NCBI RefSeq assembly: GCF_003044445.1 | Contig: NZ_POWX01000004.1 | Location: 1-64,000 of the forward strand | Length of the DNA: 64,000 bases | DNA from: Neisseria mucosa | GTDB taxonomy: Bacteria; Pseudomonadota; Gammaproteobacteria; Burkholderiales; Neisseriaceae | Reading direction: 5' to 3' | Shown here: positions 43,338 to 52,591 of the stretch, in pieces | How the letters are laid out: each line of letters begins with the position of its first letter | How positions within the stretch are numbered: position 1 is the first letter of the stretch | The notes under the pieces: generated by a model | Told to the model about the DNA's origin: nothing | Seen by the model: only the letters and a program-made list of their open reading frames with translations | Database searches by the model: none | Made by a program: the position numbers and the translations under genes

Positions 43338-43886
43338 ATGAACCTAACCGACCATTTCTTGATTGCCATGCCCGATATGGATGATCCGTTTTTTGAAAAT
43401 TCGGTGATTTATGTGTGCGAACACAACGAAGAGGGCGCGTTGGGCATCATCATCAACAAACCGTCGCCGATTACGATGGATATGATTTTTGCGGCAACCG
43501 ACCGCAACATCCCTTTGCGGATGCAGCACGAACACGTCATGATGGGCGGGCCGGTGCAGATTGACCGTGGCTATGTCGTGCATACGCCCGTGGGCAACTG
43601 GCAAAACAGTATGATTGTTTCAGACGACATTGCGCTGACGTCTTCGCGCGATGTGATTGAAAACTTATCCCGTCAGGGCGCGGTGGACAAGATTTTGATT
43701 AGCATAGGCTATTCGAGCTGGAGCAAAGGGCAGCTTGAACGCGAGCTGGCGGACAATGTCTGGCTGACGGTGAAGGCGGACGGGCATATTTTGTTCGATA
43801 TGCCTTACGAACACCGCTACGCCGCTGCGTTTGCCAAGCTGGGCATCCAGCCCGATGCGCTTGTCTGTGGAGCCGGTCATGCATAA
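43338..43886 (+). CDS. yqgE: YqgE/AlgH family protein
   Basis: A 182-residue cytoplasmic protein of the DUF179 family. LTDHFLIAMPDMDDPFFENSVIYVCEHNEEGALGIIINKP is the signature. Function unclear. An uptake sequence in frame near 43619 encodes VSDD. It overlaps ruvX by eight bases; the yqgE-ruvX pair is conserved in many proteobacteria. Confidence 0.95.
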   Translation: MNLTDHFLIAMPDMDDPFFENSVIYVCEHNEEGALGIIINKPSPITMDMIFAATDRNIPLRMQHEHVMMGGPVQIDRGYVVHTPVGNWQNSMIVSDDIALTSSRDVIENLSRQGAVDKILISIGYSSWSKGQLERELADNVWLTVKADGHILFDMPYEHRYAAAFAKLGIQPDALVCGAGHA

Positions 43887-44355
43887 AGCGCCGGCAGGGA
43901 CGGTTTTGGCGTTTGATTTCGGCGAGGCGCGTATCGGCGTGGCTCAGGGTGATGCAGAGCTTGGCTTGTCACATCCTTTGGCGACCGTTACCGGCAACAG
44001 CAATGACGAGAAATTCAACGCCATCGCCAAGCTGATACGGGAATGGCAGCCCAAGCATCTGGTCGTCGGGCTGCCGACCCACGCCGACGGCACGGAACAC
44101 GAGTTGACCCGCCTCAGCCGCAAATTCGGCCGCCGCCTGCACGGGCGTTTTAACCTGCCCATATATTGGGTGGACGAACGGATGTCTTCGTTATACGCCG
44201 AAAGCCTGCTTGCCGAGGCGCAGGTGTTCGGGCGCAAACAGAAGGCGGTACTTGACCAAGTGGCCGCGCAAGCGATTTTGCAGGGCTTTTTCGACGGCGG
44301 CGCGGCGGAGTATTTCAACGGCAGGGAAGAAGGTTCGGAAGAATCATCCGTTTGA
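43879..44355 (+). CDS. ruvX: Putative Holliday junction resolvase RuvX (YqgF)
   Basis: A 158-residue RNase H-fold nuclease. LAFDFGEARIGVAQGD has the first catalytic Asp and VVGLPTHADGTEH and WVDERMSS hold further motif residues. The family is linked to 16S rRNA 5'-end maturation as well as junction resolution. Start at 43879 lies inside the end of yqgE, suggesting coupled translation. Confidence 0.94.
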   Translation: MHKAPAGTVLAFDFGEARIGVAQGDAELGLSHPLATVTGNSNDEKFNAIAKLIREWQPKHLVVGLPTHADGTEHELTRLSRKFGRRLHGRFNLPIYWVDERMSSLYAESLLAEAQVFGRKQKAVLDQVAAQAILQGFFDGGAAEYFNGREEGSEESSV

Positions 44356-44378
44356 GAGAGTTTGAAAAAATTTTGAGA

Positions 44379-44445
44379 AAAAAGGTCGTCTGAAAGCTGT
44401 ATTGACGGGGTTGAATCCGTTAACAGGCTTTCAGACGACCTTTTT
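44379..44445. terminator. Paired uptake sequences between ruvX and the barrel gene (convergent)
   Basis: A 19-base stem (44379-44397 with 44427-44445) with a 29-base loop, ending just before the stop codon of the minus-strand gene. Confidence 0.6.
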
Positions 44446-44448
44446 GCA

Positions 44449-45417
44449 TCAGAACAAGGCTTCAATCCTTAACAGCGCGCCGACGCGGTGTTTTTGGTTT
44501 TCCTTGCGGTTGTTGTAGTAGTTGACCTCGGTTTGGGTAAACAGCCAGTTGCGCCAAATCGGCTGGCGGTAGGTGGTAAACGGGCCGTAGGTATTGAGGG
44601 CGGCTTTGCGTTTTTCAATATTGCCGCCGGTATATACGCCGTAGTTGACGTGGCGGTGTTTGCCGAGGTTGTGTTGTCGAAAAAGGCTGTTGCCCCATGT
44701 CCAGTCTTCGGTTTTATCGTGTTCGTATTGCAGGTGTGCCTGATTGGCGATAAAGCTTTTTTCGCTGGGGATGTAGCGCGTTTCCCAGTTGGTACGGACA
44801 TGGTGTTTGCTCTTGATGCCGTAACGGTAGATTTGTTCCAAGCTAGTGTCGATGTGGTCGGTCAGTTGCCAATTGCTCGAGCTTTTGGCGCGGGCGTACA
44901 GGTCGCTGCCGGAGCGGATACCGATATCGAAGTCGGTATCGGTGTGCTGTTTTGCGAATGCTTCAGACCAGCGTACGGCAATGGAAGCATTGTTGTCGCG
45001 GCTTTGGGATGCATCGAATATCCTGCCGTTGGTATTGGTACGGTTGCGGTAGGCGTTGGCTTCGTGTTTCAACTCGTCGTCCAAAGAGTCGTCACCGAAA
45101 ACCACATGGACTTTTTTCTCCAAGGTCGGCAGTTTCAGACGACCCCGTACGCGGGGCGTCACGGTAAACTTGTCTTCAGGGTTCCATTCGGTATCGAGCA
45201 TGACGCGAAGGTTGGCATCGGCAGGATGGTCGGGATTTGGTTCGCCAAACCAGTCGTCTATGCGGTTGGACCATTTGTCCAAGCGTTTGGAAACTCCTTT
45301 GTGGCGGTGGTCCAACCAAGTGTCGCCGTCGGCGGGCGGTTCGTCGTTCGCTGCAGCCATCGTCGGGAAAAGGATAAGCAGGGTGAGTAGGGATAACGTA
45401 GAGGTTCGGAGAGTCAT
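44449..45417 (-). CDS. Predicted outer-membrane beta-barrel protein
   Basis: A 322-residue protein. Residues 1-22 are a signal peptide (LRTSTLSLLTLLILFPTMAAA). The mature part alternates polar and hydrophobic residues over many strands rich in Tyr, Trp, Asn and Arg, and ends in Phe (RIEALF), the C-terminal signature recognised by the BAM complex. An uptake sequence near 45140 encodes RGRLKLPT. No specific family was recognised; a role as a porin or adhesin is not shown. Start moved from 45546 to 45417. Confidence 0.75.
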   Translation of the reverse strand: MTLRTSTLSLLTLLILFPTMAAANDEPPADGDTWLDHRHKGVSKRLDKWSNRIDDWFGEPNPDHPADANLRVMLDTEWNPEDKFTVTPRVRGRLKLPTLEKKVHVVFGDDSLDDELKHEANAYRNRTNTNGRIFDASQSRDNNASIAVRWSEAFAKQHTDTDFDIGIRSGSDLYARAKSSSNWQLTDHIDTSLEQIYRYGIKSKHHVRTNWETRYIPSEKSFIANQAHLQYEHDKTEDWTWGNSLFRQHNLGKHRHVNYGVYTGGNIEKRKAALNTYGPFTTYRQPIWRNWLFTQTEVNYYNNRKENQKHRVGALLRIEALF

Positions 45418-45583
45418 TGTTTTTCCTAGCTTAAAGCATAAAGCTATTATGGACGGTATCTTAGGGGTAATGCAAGTCGTCTGAAAAAGGCTGTGATAAA
45501 ATCCTGCACGCTCGGTTTGCCGCCGTTCTGTTGTGCAGAAAAGCATTCAAGCGGGCGCATACCAATACATTAAGGAAAACCGA

Positions 45584-46567
45584 ATGAGTATTTTGTCGAA
45601 AATTTTTGGGAACAAGCCGTCCGGCGAAACGGTACAAGAGCCGCGCAGACTTTCCGCGCAGGAAAAAAGCGAGGGCGCGGCGCGGGCGATTTATGCGAAA
45701 GATAAAGTGTATGTGCCGCTGTCTGCCATGCAGGCGGATGTGTCGGAAGGGACGGGCATCCCTTATATAGGTCGTCTGAAAGACGGGCGGACGGTTTTAT
45801 ATCTGTTTGAAACCTATGAAGCGGCGCGGGCTTTTTCAGACGGGCAGGACGGCGCTTTAGACGGCATCGGCTTGGTCGGTGCGTTGGATAAGGCGGACCA
45901 GTTCAATAATCTGAACAATGTCCTGCGTGTTGCGCACTCGTTGGGCATTCAACTGATGGAATACCGAGGGCAGGGCGGCGAGCATTTCGAATGCGCGCTT
46001 TCGTGGCTGATGCGTGTCAACGGCGCGGATGGCATGGCGGCTTCCCGAGAAAAAATGGAGGCGTTGTCCATCGGCACCGATGCCAAGCTGCCGCTGCAAT
46101 TTCACCCGATAGCCATTGTCGGTTTTTCCAATCCCTATAAGGTTACACCTGCGCGGGCGGAGGAATTGTTCAAGCAGTTTACGAATGTCGAAAATGAGGA
46201 ATTGCTGAATTTTTTTGCCGGCAACACGCCGCAGGAGAATGTGTTGCTGATCGGGCTGGTGGAAAAATATTCGGCGGATTTGGCGAAATCCGTGAAGTAT
46301 ATCGTTTGGAACCAACTGGCGGAGCAGCCGCTTTTTGTCGGGATAAGCCTCAAAGACGGCGGACTTTACGCGCGGGACGGTTATTTATACCTCTTTTACA
46401 CCGACCGTTTCCAACACATGGGACCTGCCGGCTGCCATCCCGTTTCCGGCAAGGAAGCCGTGTTGGACTTGGTTCGTCGCCACGAACTGAAAGGCATCGC
46501 CCTGACCGACGGACTGCACAATATGGCGCGGTTTGAAAACGACGTGATTTTCCAAGACGGGGAATAG
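45584..46567 (+). CDS. Hypothetical protein, SseB-like N terminus
   Basis: A 327-residue cytoplasmic protein with no signal or membrane helix. VYVPLSAMQADVSEGTGIPYIGRLKDGRTVLYLFETYEAARAF resembles the start of SseB-like (enhanced serine sensitivity) proteins, which is a weak match. The remainder has no known motif. Uptake-derived GRLKD is seen at residue 66-70. Codon use is normal for the window. Confidence 0.6.
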   Translation: MSILSKIFGNKPSGETVQEPRRLSAQEKSEGAARAIYAKDKVYVPLSAMQADVSEGTGIPYIGRLKDGRTVLYLFETYEAARAFSDGQDGALDGIGLVGALDKADQFNNLNNVLRVAHSLGIQLMEYRGQGGEHFECALSWLMRVNGADGMAASREKMEALSIGTDAKLPLQFHPIAIVGFSNPYKVTPARAEELFKQFTNVENEELLNFFAGNTPQENVLLIGLVEKYSADLAKSVKYIVWNQLAEQPLFVGISLKDGGLYARDGYLYLFYTDRFQHMGPAGCHPVSGKEAVLDLVRRHELKGIALTDGLHNMARFENDVIFQDGE

Positions 46568-46760
46568 CGGAAACCTCCCTGCCTCGGCTTGAAATAAAGG
46601 GGCCTTGGATTCGGATTTCAAGTGCAACACAGGCTTTCAGACGACCTTTTTTGTTTTCGCGTCAATTCTCCCTAAGCCGGGTTTAATTGAGTTAAACCGC
46701 GAATTAAATGACGGAATTTTGTTACACTCGGCATTTTACACTTCACACAAAGGAAACATC

Positions 46761-47183
46761 ATGGCATTAATGGACAGTCTGCTGAACGCGGCAGCACAAG
46801 CACTGGGCGGTAAAGACGGTAGCGGCGCACAAAACTCTCTGACCGATATGGCGATGGATTTGGTACGTCAGCAAGGCGGAGTGGGCAGTCTGATCAACCA
46901 GTTGCAACAAGGCGGATTGGGCGACGTATTGAACAGCTGGGTTTCCAACCAACAAGACAACGCGCCCATATCCGGCAGCGATTTGCAAAACGCGCTGGGC
47001 AGCGACACCATCAGCCAAGTGGCGCAAAAGTTCGGCATTGATGCCAACCAGGCGGGCGACCTGCTGGCGCAAGTCCTGCCCAACCTCGTCGATAAAGCCA
47101 CACCCAACGGCTCGGCACAAGAAGCCGACGGTTTCGGTCTGGACGACATTGCCTCCGCCATACTGAAAAACTTCACTAAATAA
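46761..47183 (+). CDS. YidB family (DUF937) protein
   Basis: A 140-residue protein, Gly/Gln/Asn-rich. GGVGSLINQLQQGGLGDVLNSWVSNQQDNAPISGSDLQNALGSDTISQVAQKFGI and the C-terminal ILPNLVDKATPNG-like part match the YidB/DUF937 family, whose function is unknown. AAGGAAA before the ATG at 46761 fixes the start. An extended -10 (TGTTACACT, about 46720-46728) lies upstream. Confidence 0.88.
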   Translation: MALMDSLLNAAAQALGGKDGSGAQNSLTDMAMDLVRQQGGVGSLINQLQQGGLGDVLNSWVSNQQDNAPISGSDLQNALGSDTISQVAQKFGIDANQAGDLLAQVLPNLVDKATPNGSAQEADGFGLDDIASAILKNFTK

Positions 47184-47197
47184 GCGGCACTTTAAAC

Positions 47198-47237
47198 AAA
47201 AAGGTCGTCTGAAAATATTCTTTCAGACGACCTTTTT
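47198..47237. terminator. Paired uptake sequences between yidB-like gene and nudF (convergent)
   Basis: A 17-base stem (47198-47214 with 47221-47237) with a six-base loop; serves both strands. Confidence 0.75.
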
Positions 47238-47251
47238 ACATTCTTTTCACA

Positions 47252-47785
47252 TCAATCCTGCATCAGCCAATATTGCAGGCCGATTAAGGTTTTGCCGTCT
47301 TTGATTTCGTTGTGTTCCAAAGCGGTGCGGACTTCTTCCTTGCTCATCAGGACGGTTTCGGTGATTTCGTCTTCGTCGTTGCTCAAGGTGCTGCCGAGGC
47401 GCACGCCTTCTGCTTGGTAGAAGTACATTTTTTCATCGCAGAAGCCGATGGCGGTGTAGAAGCTGCTGATGAGTTTGACGCGGTCGGCGGTGTACGGGGT
47501 TTCTTCCGCCAGCTCGCGCAGGGCGCATTCGGCGGGGTCTTCGTCTGCATCGAGTTTGCCGGCGGGCAGCTCGAGCGTGGCAGCGTCTGCGGCGTAACGC
47601 CATTGGCGCACGAGTACGGCTTTGCCCTCTTCGGTAACCGCTAAAACGCAGGCCGCACCGGGATGACGGATGACGATGCGCTGGCTTTCGTTGCCGTTGG
47701 GCAGGCGGACTTTGTCGCGGTTGATGGTAACAAATGAGCCTTGATAAATCGGCTCGCTGCTGAGTTTGGTTTCTTTCAAATCCAT
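47252..47785 (-). CDS. nudF: ADP-ribose pyrophosphatase (Nudix, NudF-like)
   Basis: A 177-residue Nudix hydrolase. The Nudix box is GKLDADEDPAECALRELAEETPY (GX5EX7REUXEE pattern with U = L). Upstream ELPAGK and downstream YTAIGFCDEKMYFYQAEGV fit ADP-ribose or similar substrates. Confidence 0.88.
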   Translation of the reverse strand: MDLKETKLSSEPIYQGSFVTINRDKVRLPNGNESQRIVIRHPGAACVLAVTEEGKAVLVRQWRYAADAATLELPAGKLDADEDPAECALRELAEETPYTADRVKLISSFYTAIGFCDEKMYFYQAEGVRLGSTLSNDEDEITETVLMSKEEVRTALEHNEIKDGKTLIGLQYWLMQD

Positions 47786-47888
47786 TTGCGTATTCTCTTT
47801 GTAAAGTTTGATACGGGGTCGTCTGAAAATCGGGAATGGGTTTTAACTTCGTTGAAGCCGAGCTTTCAGACGACCTCTTGAGTCATGA

Positions 47889-47929
47889 AAAGGCTCGTCT
47901 GAAACGAGCGAAGCGGGTTTCGCTAAACC
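47889..47929. repeat. His-cluster type repeat next to folB
   Basis: One unit (ACGAGCGAAGCGGGTTTCGC) after a damaged uptake sequence (AGGCTCGTCTGAA). The only copy found outside the his cluster; the his copies are at 28139-30786. Confidence 0.6.
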
Positions 47930-47941
47930 GTTTGTGCTGCT

Positions 47942-48292
47942 TTAAACCTTGCTGCGTTCGATTTCGATACCGACTTCTTTGACATCGGGCAGGATGCCGG
48001 GTTTGATGATTCTGACGCGCACGTTCAGCGCGCCGAAGTTGTCGAGAATCAGCTTGGCGATGTGTTCCGCCAATGATTCGAGCAATAGGAAACTTTGTTC
48101 GGCAAGGCTTGCCCTGACGGCTTCGCAGACTTCGCCGTAGTGGACGGTATTGCCGATGTGGTCGTCTTGACCGCTTTGTTCGGGGATGCCGATGTCCAAG
48201 TCCAAAATCAGGGTTTGGGGGCGTTCGCGTTCCCAGTCGTACACGCCGATCAGGGTGTCCGCCTTCATGCCGCGTAAAAAGATTTTGTCCAT
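47942..48292 (-). CDS. folB: Dihydroneopterin aldolase FolB
   Basis: A 116-residue enzyme of folate synthesis that cleaves dihydroneopterin to hydroxymethyl-dihydropterin and glycolaldehyde. MDKIFLRGMKADTLIGVYDWERERPQTLILDLDIGI is the family start; LESLAEHIAKLILDNF holds the catalytic Glu region. Divergent from plsY, with the plsY promoter overlapping its own start region. Confidence 0.95.
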   Translation of the reverse strand: MDKIFLRGMKADTLIGVYDWERERPQTLILDLDIGIPEQSGQDDHIGNTVHYGEVCEAVRASLAEQSFLLLESLAEHIAKLILDNFGALNVRVRIIKPGILPDVKEVGIEIERSKV

Positions 48293-48310
48293 TTGCCTGC
48301 CTGTTTTTTT

Positions 48311-48319
48311 TGATAAAAT
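48311..48319 (+). promoter_or_regulatory. Extended -10 promoter of plsY
   Basis: TGATAAAAT is a match to the extended -10 TGnTAnnnT, 31 bases before the plsY ATG; TTGCCT at 48293-48298 is a weak -35 at a 15-base distance. Confidence 0.45.
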
Positions 48320-48349
48320 GAGCGTCCCATTTTAAGTAAAGCATCTGAA

Positions 48350-48961
48350 ATGTTCAATGTATCCGCCGTTATCGCGGCTTATTTAATCGGTTCGCTGTCG
48401 TTTGCCGTCATTGTTTCCAAATATTACGGCATGGACGATCCGCGCACTTACGGCTCGGGCAACCCCGGCGCGACCAATGTTTTGCGCAGCGGCAAGAAAA
48501 AGGCGGCGGCGCTGACTTTGCTGGGCGACGCGCTCAAAGGTTTGGTTGCAGTGATTTTGGCACGCTGTCTGCAAGATGCTTTGAATCTGTCGGACATCGC
48601 CATAGCGGCGGTTGCCGTTGCCGCGTTGGTCGGACATATGTGGCCGATATTTTTCGGCTTCAAAGGCGGCAAGGGCGTGGCGACCGCGTTGGGCGTACTG
48701 CTTGCGCTTTCTCCCGCGACAGCTTTGGTTTGCGCGGCGATTTGGCTGGTAATGGCGTTCGGCTTTAAAGTGTCCTCGCTTGCAGCACTCGTCGCCACCG
48801 TAGCCGCGCCGCTCGCCGCCTTCTGGCTGATGCCCTACCCTTCTTGGGCTTGGGCGACCGTCATCATCGCCGTGCTGGTGTTGTACCGCCATAAAAGCAA
48901 TATCCAAAACCTGCTTCAAGGCAAGGAAGGAAAAATCGGAGACAAGGCAGATAAATCCTGA
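48350..48961 (+). CDS. plsY: Glycerol-3-phosphate acyltransferase PlsY
   Basis: A 203-residue inner-membrane enzyme with five helices that uses acyl-phosphate to acylate glycerol-3-phosphate, the first step of phospholipid synthesis. The GSGNPGATNVLR and GFKGGKGVATALGVL motifs (acyl-phosphate and G3P loops) are clear. Confidence 0.96.
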   Translation: MFNVSAVIAAYLIGSLSFAVIVSKYYGMDDPRTYGSGNPGATNVLRSGKKKAAALTLLGDALKGLVAVILARCLQDALNLSDIAIAAVAVAALVGHMWPIFFGFKGGKGVATALGVLLALSPATALVCAAIWLVMAFGFKVSSLAALVATVAAPLAAFWLMPYPSWAWATVIIAVLVLYRHKSNIQNLLQGKEGKIGDKADKS

Positions 48962-48966
48962 TTTTG

Positions 48967-49015
48967 TTTTTCAGACGACCTGTCCGATTACGGAATGAAC
49001 CAAGGTCGTCTGAAA
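48967..49015 (+). repeat. Uptake-sequence pair after plsY
   Basis: TTTTTCAGACGACC (about 48967-48980) and GGTCGTCTGAAAA (about 49002-49015) in tail-to-tail order around about 20 bases. Termination is possible. Confidence 0.55.
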
Positions 49016-49117
49016 ACCTTCCAATCTACGCTGCGGCATTACCTTAACCTGCCGCACGGTATCGAAAACCGATTTAATCCATTATAATCAAGCTCTTTGG
49101 TTTCTTATCCGACTTCC

Positions 49118-50569
49118 ATGTTGAAACGCCCGTTCAAAACCGTTCTGACCGCCTTTACTTTGGCCGCACTGTCTGCCTGCTCGCTGGTCAAATATCAGCC
49201 TGTCGCGACCATCAATAAAATTGATATGAACCAAGGCTATCGTTTTGAAACCAGCCAGTTTCAGCGCGAAGAAGACGACACCTTCATCATCCTGATGCTC
49301 TCCGGCGGCGGCACGCGCGCGGCGGCGTTGGGCTACGGCGTATTGGGGCAGCTTCAGCAGCAAAAAGTCAGCATCGGCGGCAAAAGCAAATCGCTGATGT
49401 CCAACGTCGATTTGGTGGTCGGCGTATCCGGCGGCTCCGTCCTCGCCGCCTACTTCGCGCTCAAAGGCGAAGAAACCATCCCCATGTTTTACAAGCGTTT
49501 CCTTCACCAAAACTTCCAACGCCAAGTCGTCAAACAAGCCTTCTCCATGACCAACCTGCCCCGCCTCGCCTCGCCCGAATACGGACGCGGCGACCTCTTG
49601 CAGGAGCAGTTTGAAAACCACCTTTTCGGCAAAACCACCTTCCGTGATTTGGAAAAATACGGCAAAGGCCCGTTCGCCATCATTTCCGCCACCGACATGG
49701 GCGCGGGCGAACGCCTGAACTTCACGCAAGAATACTTCGACCCCATGTGTCTCGACTTGGGCGGTTTGCGCCTTGCCCGTGCCGTCGCCGCTTCCAGTGC
49801 AGTGCCGATGGTGTTTGCCCCGATTACCCTCAACAACAACGGCGGCAACTGCGGCTACACCCTGCCGCCGCAACTGCAAATGACCGGCCTCGAATCGCAA
49901 AAGCAGCAAAACGCCACTTATCAAGAGTTTAAAAACAGGTTCAACAAATACAGCGACAGCAAAACCCGTCCCTACATCCACCTGATAGACGGCGGGCTGA
50001 CCGACAACCTCGGCATGCGCAGCCTCTTGGACATGACCGAAATGTATCCCGACAAAGTGTTGGAACAACAAATCCGCAGCCGCAACCTGCGCCACATCGT
50101 CGTCATCAGCGTCAACGCCCAAAACCAAATCAGCAGCAATATGGACAAAACCGCCGCCGTACCCGGATTCCGCGACGTCGTTACCGCCATCGTCAACATC
50201 CCCATCGACCAATACACCCAAGAATCCCAACGCCGCTTCCGCGCCTTTGTCGACAAACGCAACGAAGCCAGCCGACAAAACGGCGACGGAATCAGCTTTT
50301 CCTTCGTCAGCCTCAACCTCAAAGACCTGCCGCCCTCCGCGTTGCGCGACAAAGTGTTGAACATCCCCACCAGCTTCTACCTCCCGCCCGAAGACGTGGA
50401 CAACCTGCGGACCGCCGCGGCGGAGCTGATGAAACAGTCCCAAGACTACCAAAAACTGCTGCAAGAATTTGCCGCACACCCCAACCCCGAAAGCATCTTC
50501 GCCGAGCCGCCACCACCCGACCCCAAAGACGGCAAAGCAACCAAAAAACAAAACAAACCCATCCCATAA
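49118..50569 (+). CDS. Patatin-like phospholipase, lipoprotein
   Basis: A 483-residue predicted lipoprotein: LAALSAC lipobox, C21. The patatin catalytic parts are LSGGGTRAAALGYGVL (oxyanion hole), VVGVSGGSVLAAYF (GxSxG nucleophile) and LIDGGLTDNLGMRS (DGG dyad partner). It would deacylate lipids in the envelope. A Pro/Lys-rich tail ends the protein. Start at 49118; the ATG at 49097 adds seven residues with no signal benefit. TATAAT at 49083-49088 could be its -10 element. Confidence 0.88.
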   Translation: MLKRPFKTVLTAFTLAALSACSLVKYQPVATINKIDMNQGYRFETSQFQREEDDTFIILMLSGGGTRAAALGYGVLGQLQQQKVSIGGKSKSLMSNVDLVVGVSGGSVLAAYFALKGEETIPMFYKRFLHQNFQRQVVKQAFSMTNLPRLASPEYGRGDLLQEQFENHLFGKTTFRDLEKYGKGPFAIISATDMGAGERLNFTQEYFDPMCLDLGGLRLARAVAASSAVPMVFAPITLNNNGGNCGYTLPPQLQMTGLESQKQQNATYQEFKNRFNKYSDSKTRPYIHLIDGGLTDNLGMRSLLDMTEMYPDKVLEQQIRSRNLRHIVVISVNAQNQISSNMDKTAAVPGFRDVVTAIVNIPIDQYTQESQRRFRAFVDKRNEASRQNGDGISFSFVSLNLKDLPPSALRDKVLNIPTSFYLPPEDVDNLRTAAAELMKQSQDYQKLLQEFAAHPNPESIFAEPPPPDPKDGKATKKQNKPIP

Positions 50570-50575
50570 CGACAT

Positions 50576-50612
50576 TTCAGACGACCCATAAAACCCAAAG
50601 GTCGTCTGAAAC
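50576..50612. repeat. Inverted uptake-sequence pair before queH
   Basis: TTTCAGACGACCC and AGGTCGTCTGAAA facing each other tail-to-tail around 13 bases, between the patatin stop and the queH start. Confidence 0.6.
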
Positions 50613-50635
50613 ACCACAAACGGAACACCCCAATC

Positions 50636-51379
50636 ATGAACGACAAAACCAGCCCCATCGTTACCGACATCAACCGCCCCGTCCTCGTCCCGCCCGGCGG
50701 CCATAAAAAAGTCCTGCTGCATTCCTGCTGCGCCCCGTGCAGCGGCGAAGTCATGGAAGCCATGCTCGCCAGCGGCATCGACTACACCATCTACTTCTAC
50801 AACCCCAACATCCACCCGCTCAAAGAATACATGCTGCGCAAAGAAGAAAACATGCGCTTCGCCGACAAATTCGGCATCCCCTTCATCGACAAAGACGACG
50901 ACTACGAAAACGACCGCAAAGAATGGTTCGCCAAAGCCAAAGGCATGGAATTCGAACCCGAACGCGGCATCCGCTGCACCATGTGTTTCGACATGCGTTT
51001 CGAAAAAGCCGCCCAATACGCCCACGAAAACGGCTTCCCCGTCTTCACCAGCTCGCTGGGCATTTCCCGCTGGAAAAACATGGCGCAAATCAACGACTGC
51101 GGCCACCGCGCCGCCGCACCTTACGACGACGTCGTGTATTGGGATTTCAACTGGCGCAAAGGCGGCGGCAGCGCGCGCATGATCGAAATCAGCAAACGCG
51201 AACACTTCTACCAACAAGAATACTGCGGCTGCGCCTACTCCCTGCGCGACTCCAACGCCCACCGCAAATCGCAAGGCCGCATCCCCATCAAACTCGGCGT
51301 ACTGTATTACGGCGACGAATCCACACAATATGAGCCGTCGCAAGACGAACAGGCAGACAAAATCGTCGTGGACAAATAA
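50636..51379 (+). CDS. queH: Epoxyqueuosine reductase QueH
   Basis: A 247-residue enzyme making queuosine in tRNA from epoxyqueuosine, the alternative to QueG. HSCCAPCSGEVMEAM, CTMCFDMRFEKAA and EYCGCAYSLRDSN carry the iron-sulphur cysteines typical of the family (formerly DUF208). Confidence 0.93.
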   Translation: MNDKTSPIVTDINRPVLVPPGGHKKVLLHSCCAPCSGEVMEAMLASGIDYTIYFYNPNIHPLKEYMLRKEENMRFADKFGIPFIDKDDDYENDRKEWFAKAKGMEFEPERGIRCTMCFDMRFEKAAQYAHENGFPVFTSSLGISRWKNMAQINDCGHRAAAPYDDVVYWDFNWRKGGGSARMIEISKREHFYQQEYCGCAYSLRDSNAHRKSQGRIPIKLGVLYYGDESTQYEPSQDEQADKIVVDK

Positions 51380-51400
51380 TTAATGCCGGTTTTGCTATGA

Positions 51401-51435
51401 AAAAAAGTCGTCTGAATGTTCAGACGACCTTTTTC
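51401..51435. terminator. Paired uptake sequences between queH and pheA (convergent)
   Basis: A 15-16 base stem with two-base loop; one base is missing from the left copy (AAGTCGTCTGAA). Confidence 0.65.
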
Positions 51436-51447
51436 ATTCCCGCTACA

Positions 51448-52536
51448 TTACAAAACGGCTGCCGGATAAGAGCCGATAACTTTGACAAACGATGCGCGTT
51501 CGCTCAAGAGCCGCAGGGCGTTTTGGACTTTTTCGTCGTTTTGATGCCCTTCGATATCAATGAAGAACAGGTATTCCCACAACGCGGATTTGCTCGGGCG
51601 GCTTTCGAACTTGGTCATGGAAATGCCTGATTCGGTAAACGGCTGCAACAGCGCGGCGACGGCGCCGGCGCGGTTGGGCGCGGAGACCGCCAGCGAGGTT
51701 TTGTCGTTGCCGCTGCTGCCGGTATCTTGATGCCCCATAACCAAGAAACGCGTGGTGTTGTTCGGCTCATCTTCGATACATTCGGCGACATAGTTCAAAT
51801 GATAAATATCGGCTGCGGTACGTCCTGCGATTGCAGCGATGCTTGGGTCGTCTGATTCTGCCACCAGCCTTGCCGCCTCTCCGTTGCTGGAAACGGCGAT
51901 GCGTTCGGCGTTGGGCAGGTTGCGTCCGAGCCAGTCGTTGCATTGCGCCAATGCTTGGGCGTGGGCGAAGACTTTTGTGATGCCGCCCGATTCATGCGTG
52001 CCTTTACGCAAGAGGTTGTGATGGATGCGGACAATGACTTCGCCACAGGCTTTCAACGCGGTTACCGCCAGCAAATCCAAAGTGCGTCCGACCGAGCCTT
52101 CGGTCGAGTTTTCAACCGGCGCAACCAAATAATCCGCCTGCCGCGTTTCAACTTGGCGGAAACATTGGTCTATGGTTTGAAATGCGGCGGTATGGGCGGC
52201 ATGGCCGAAATGTTTGATGGCTGCCTGCTGGGTAAACGTTCCCTGCGGACCGAGATAGGCAATCGTCAGCGGACGTTCCAACGCCAAGCATTCGCTCATC
52301 ACTTCGCGAAACAGTCTTGCGATGGACTCGTCAGGCAGCGGGCCTTGGTTCAAACTCTGAATCCGCCTCAATACTGCCACTTCGCGCTCGGGACGGTACA
52401 CCGCGCCCGTTCCTTTCAATTCGCCGATGGCGTGCGCATGGCCTGCGCGCTCGTTCAACAGACGCAAAATCTCGGCATCGATTTCATCAATGGCATTGCG
52501 GTGCGGCAAAAGCTGTTCATCAATGGATAAGGACAT
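51448..52536 (-). CDS. pheA: Bifunctional chorismate mutase / prephenate dehydratase
   Basis: A 362-residue P-protein of phenylalanine synthesis. Chorismate mutase AroQ fold at 1-85 (RNAIDEIDAEILRLLNERAGHAHAIGELKG), prephenate dehydratase at about 92-270 (IAYLGPQGTFTQQAAIKHFG, VAPVENSTEGSVGRTLDLL) and a C-terminal ACT domain (KTSLAVSAPNRAGAVAALLQPFTESGISMTKFESRPSK) that gives Phe feedback control. Confidence 0.96.
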   Translation of the reverse strand: MSLSIDEQLLPHRNAIDEIDAEILRLLNERAGHAHAIGELKGTGAVYRPEREVAVLRRIQSLNQGPLPDESIARLFREVMSECLALERPLTIAYLGPQGTFTQQAAIKHFGHAAHTAAFQTIDQCFRQVETRQADYLVAPVENSTEGSVGRTLDLLAVTALKACGEVIVRIHHNLLRKGTHESGGITKVFAHAQALAQCNDWLGRNLPNAERIAVSSNGEAARLVAESDDPSIAAIAGRTAADIYHLNYVAECIEDEPNNTTRFLVMGHQDTGSSGNDKTSLAVSAPNRAGAVAALLQPFTESGISMTKFESRPSKSALWEYLFFIDIEGHQNDEKVQNALRLLSERASFVKVIGSYPAAVL

Positions 52537-52591
52537 ATCGACAAGCCCCTTTGTGATTCATTCATAGATATAAACAATCATTCTAACACCA

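Noticed and set aside
49088..51343. A 751-codon open frame antisense to the patatin and queH genes
   Set aside because: Covers two convincing genes and a gap, and is made mostly of Val/Gly/Phe runs that mirror their codon use.
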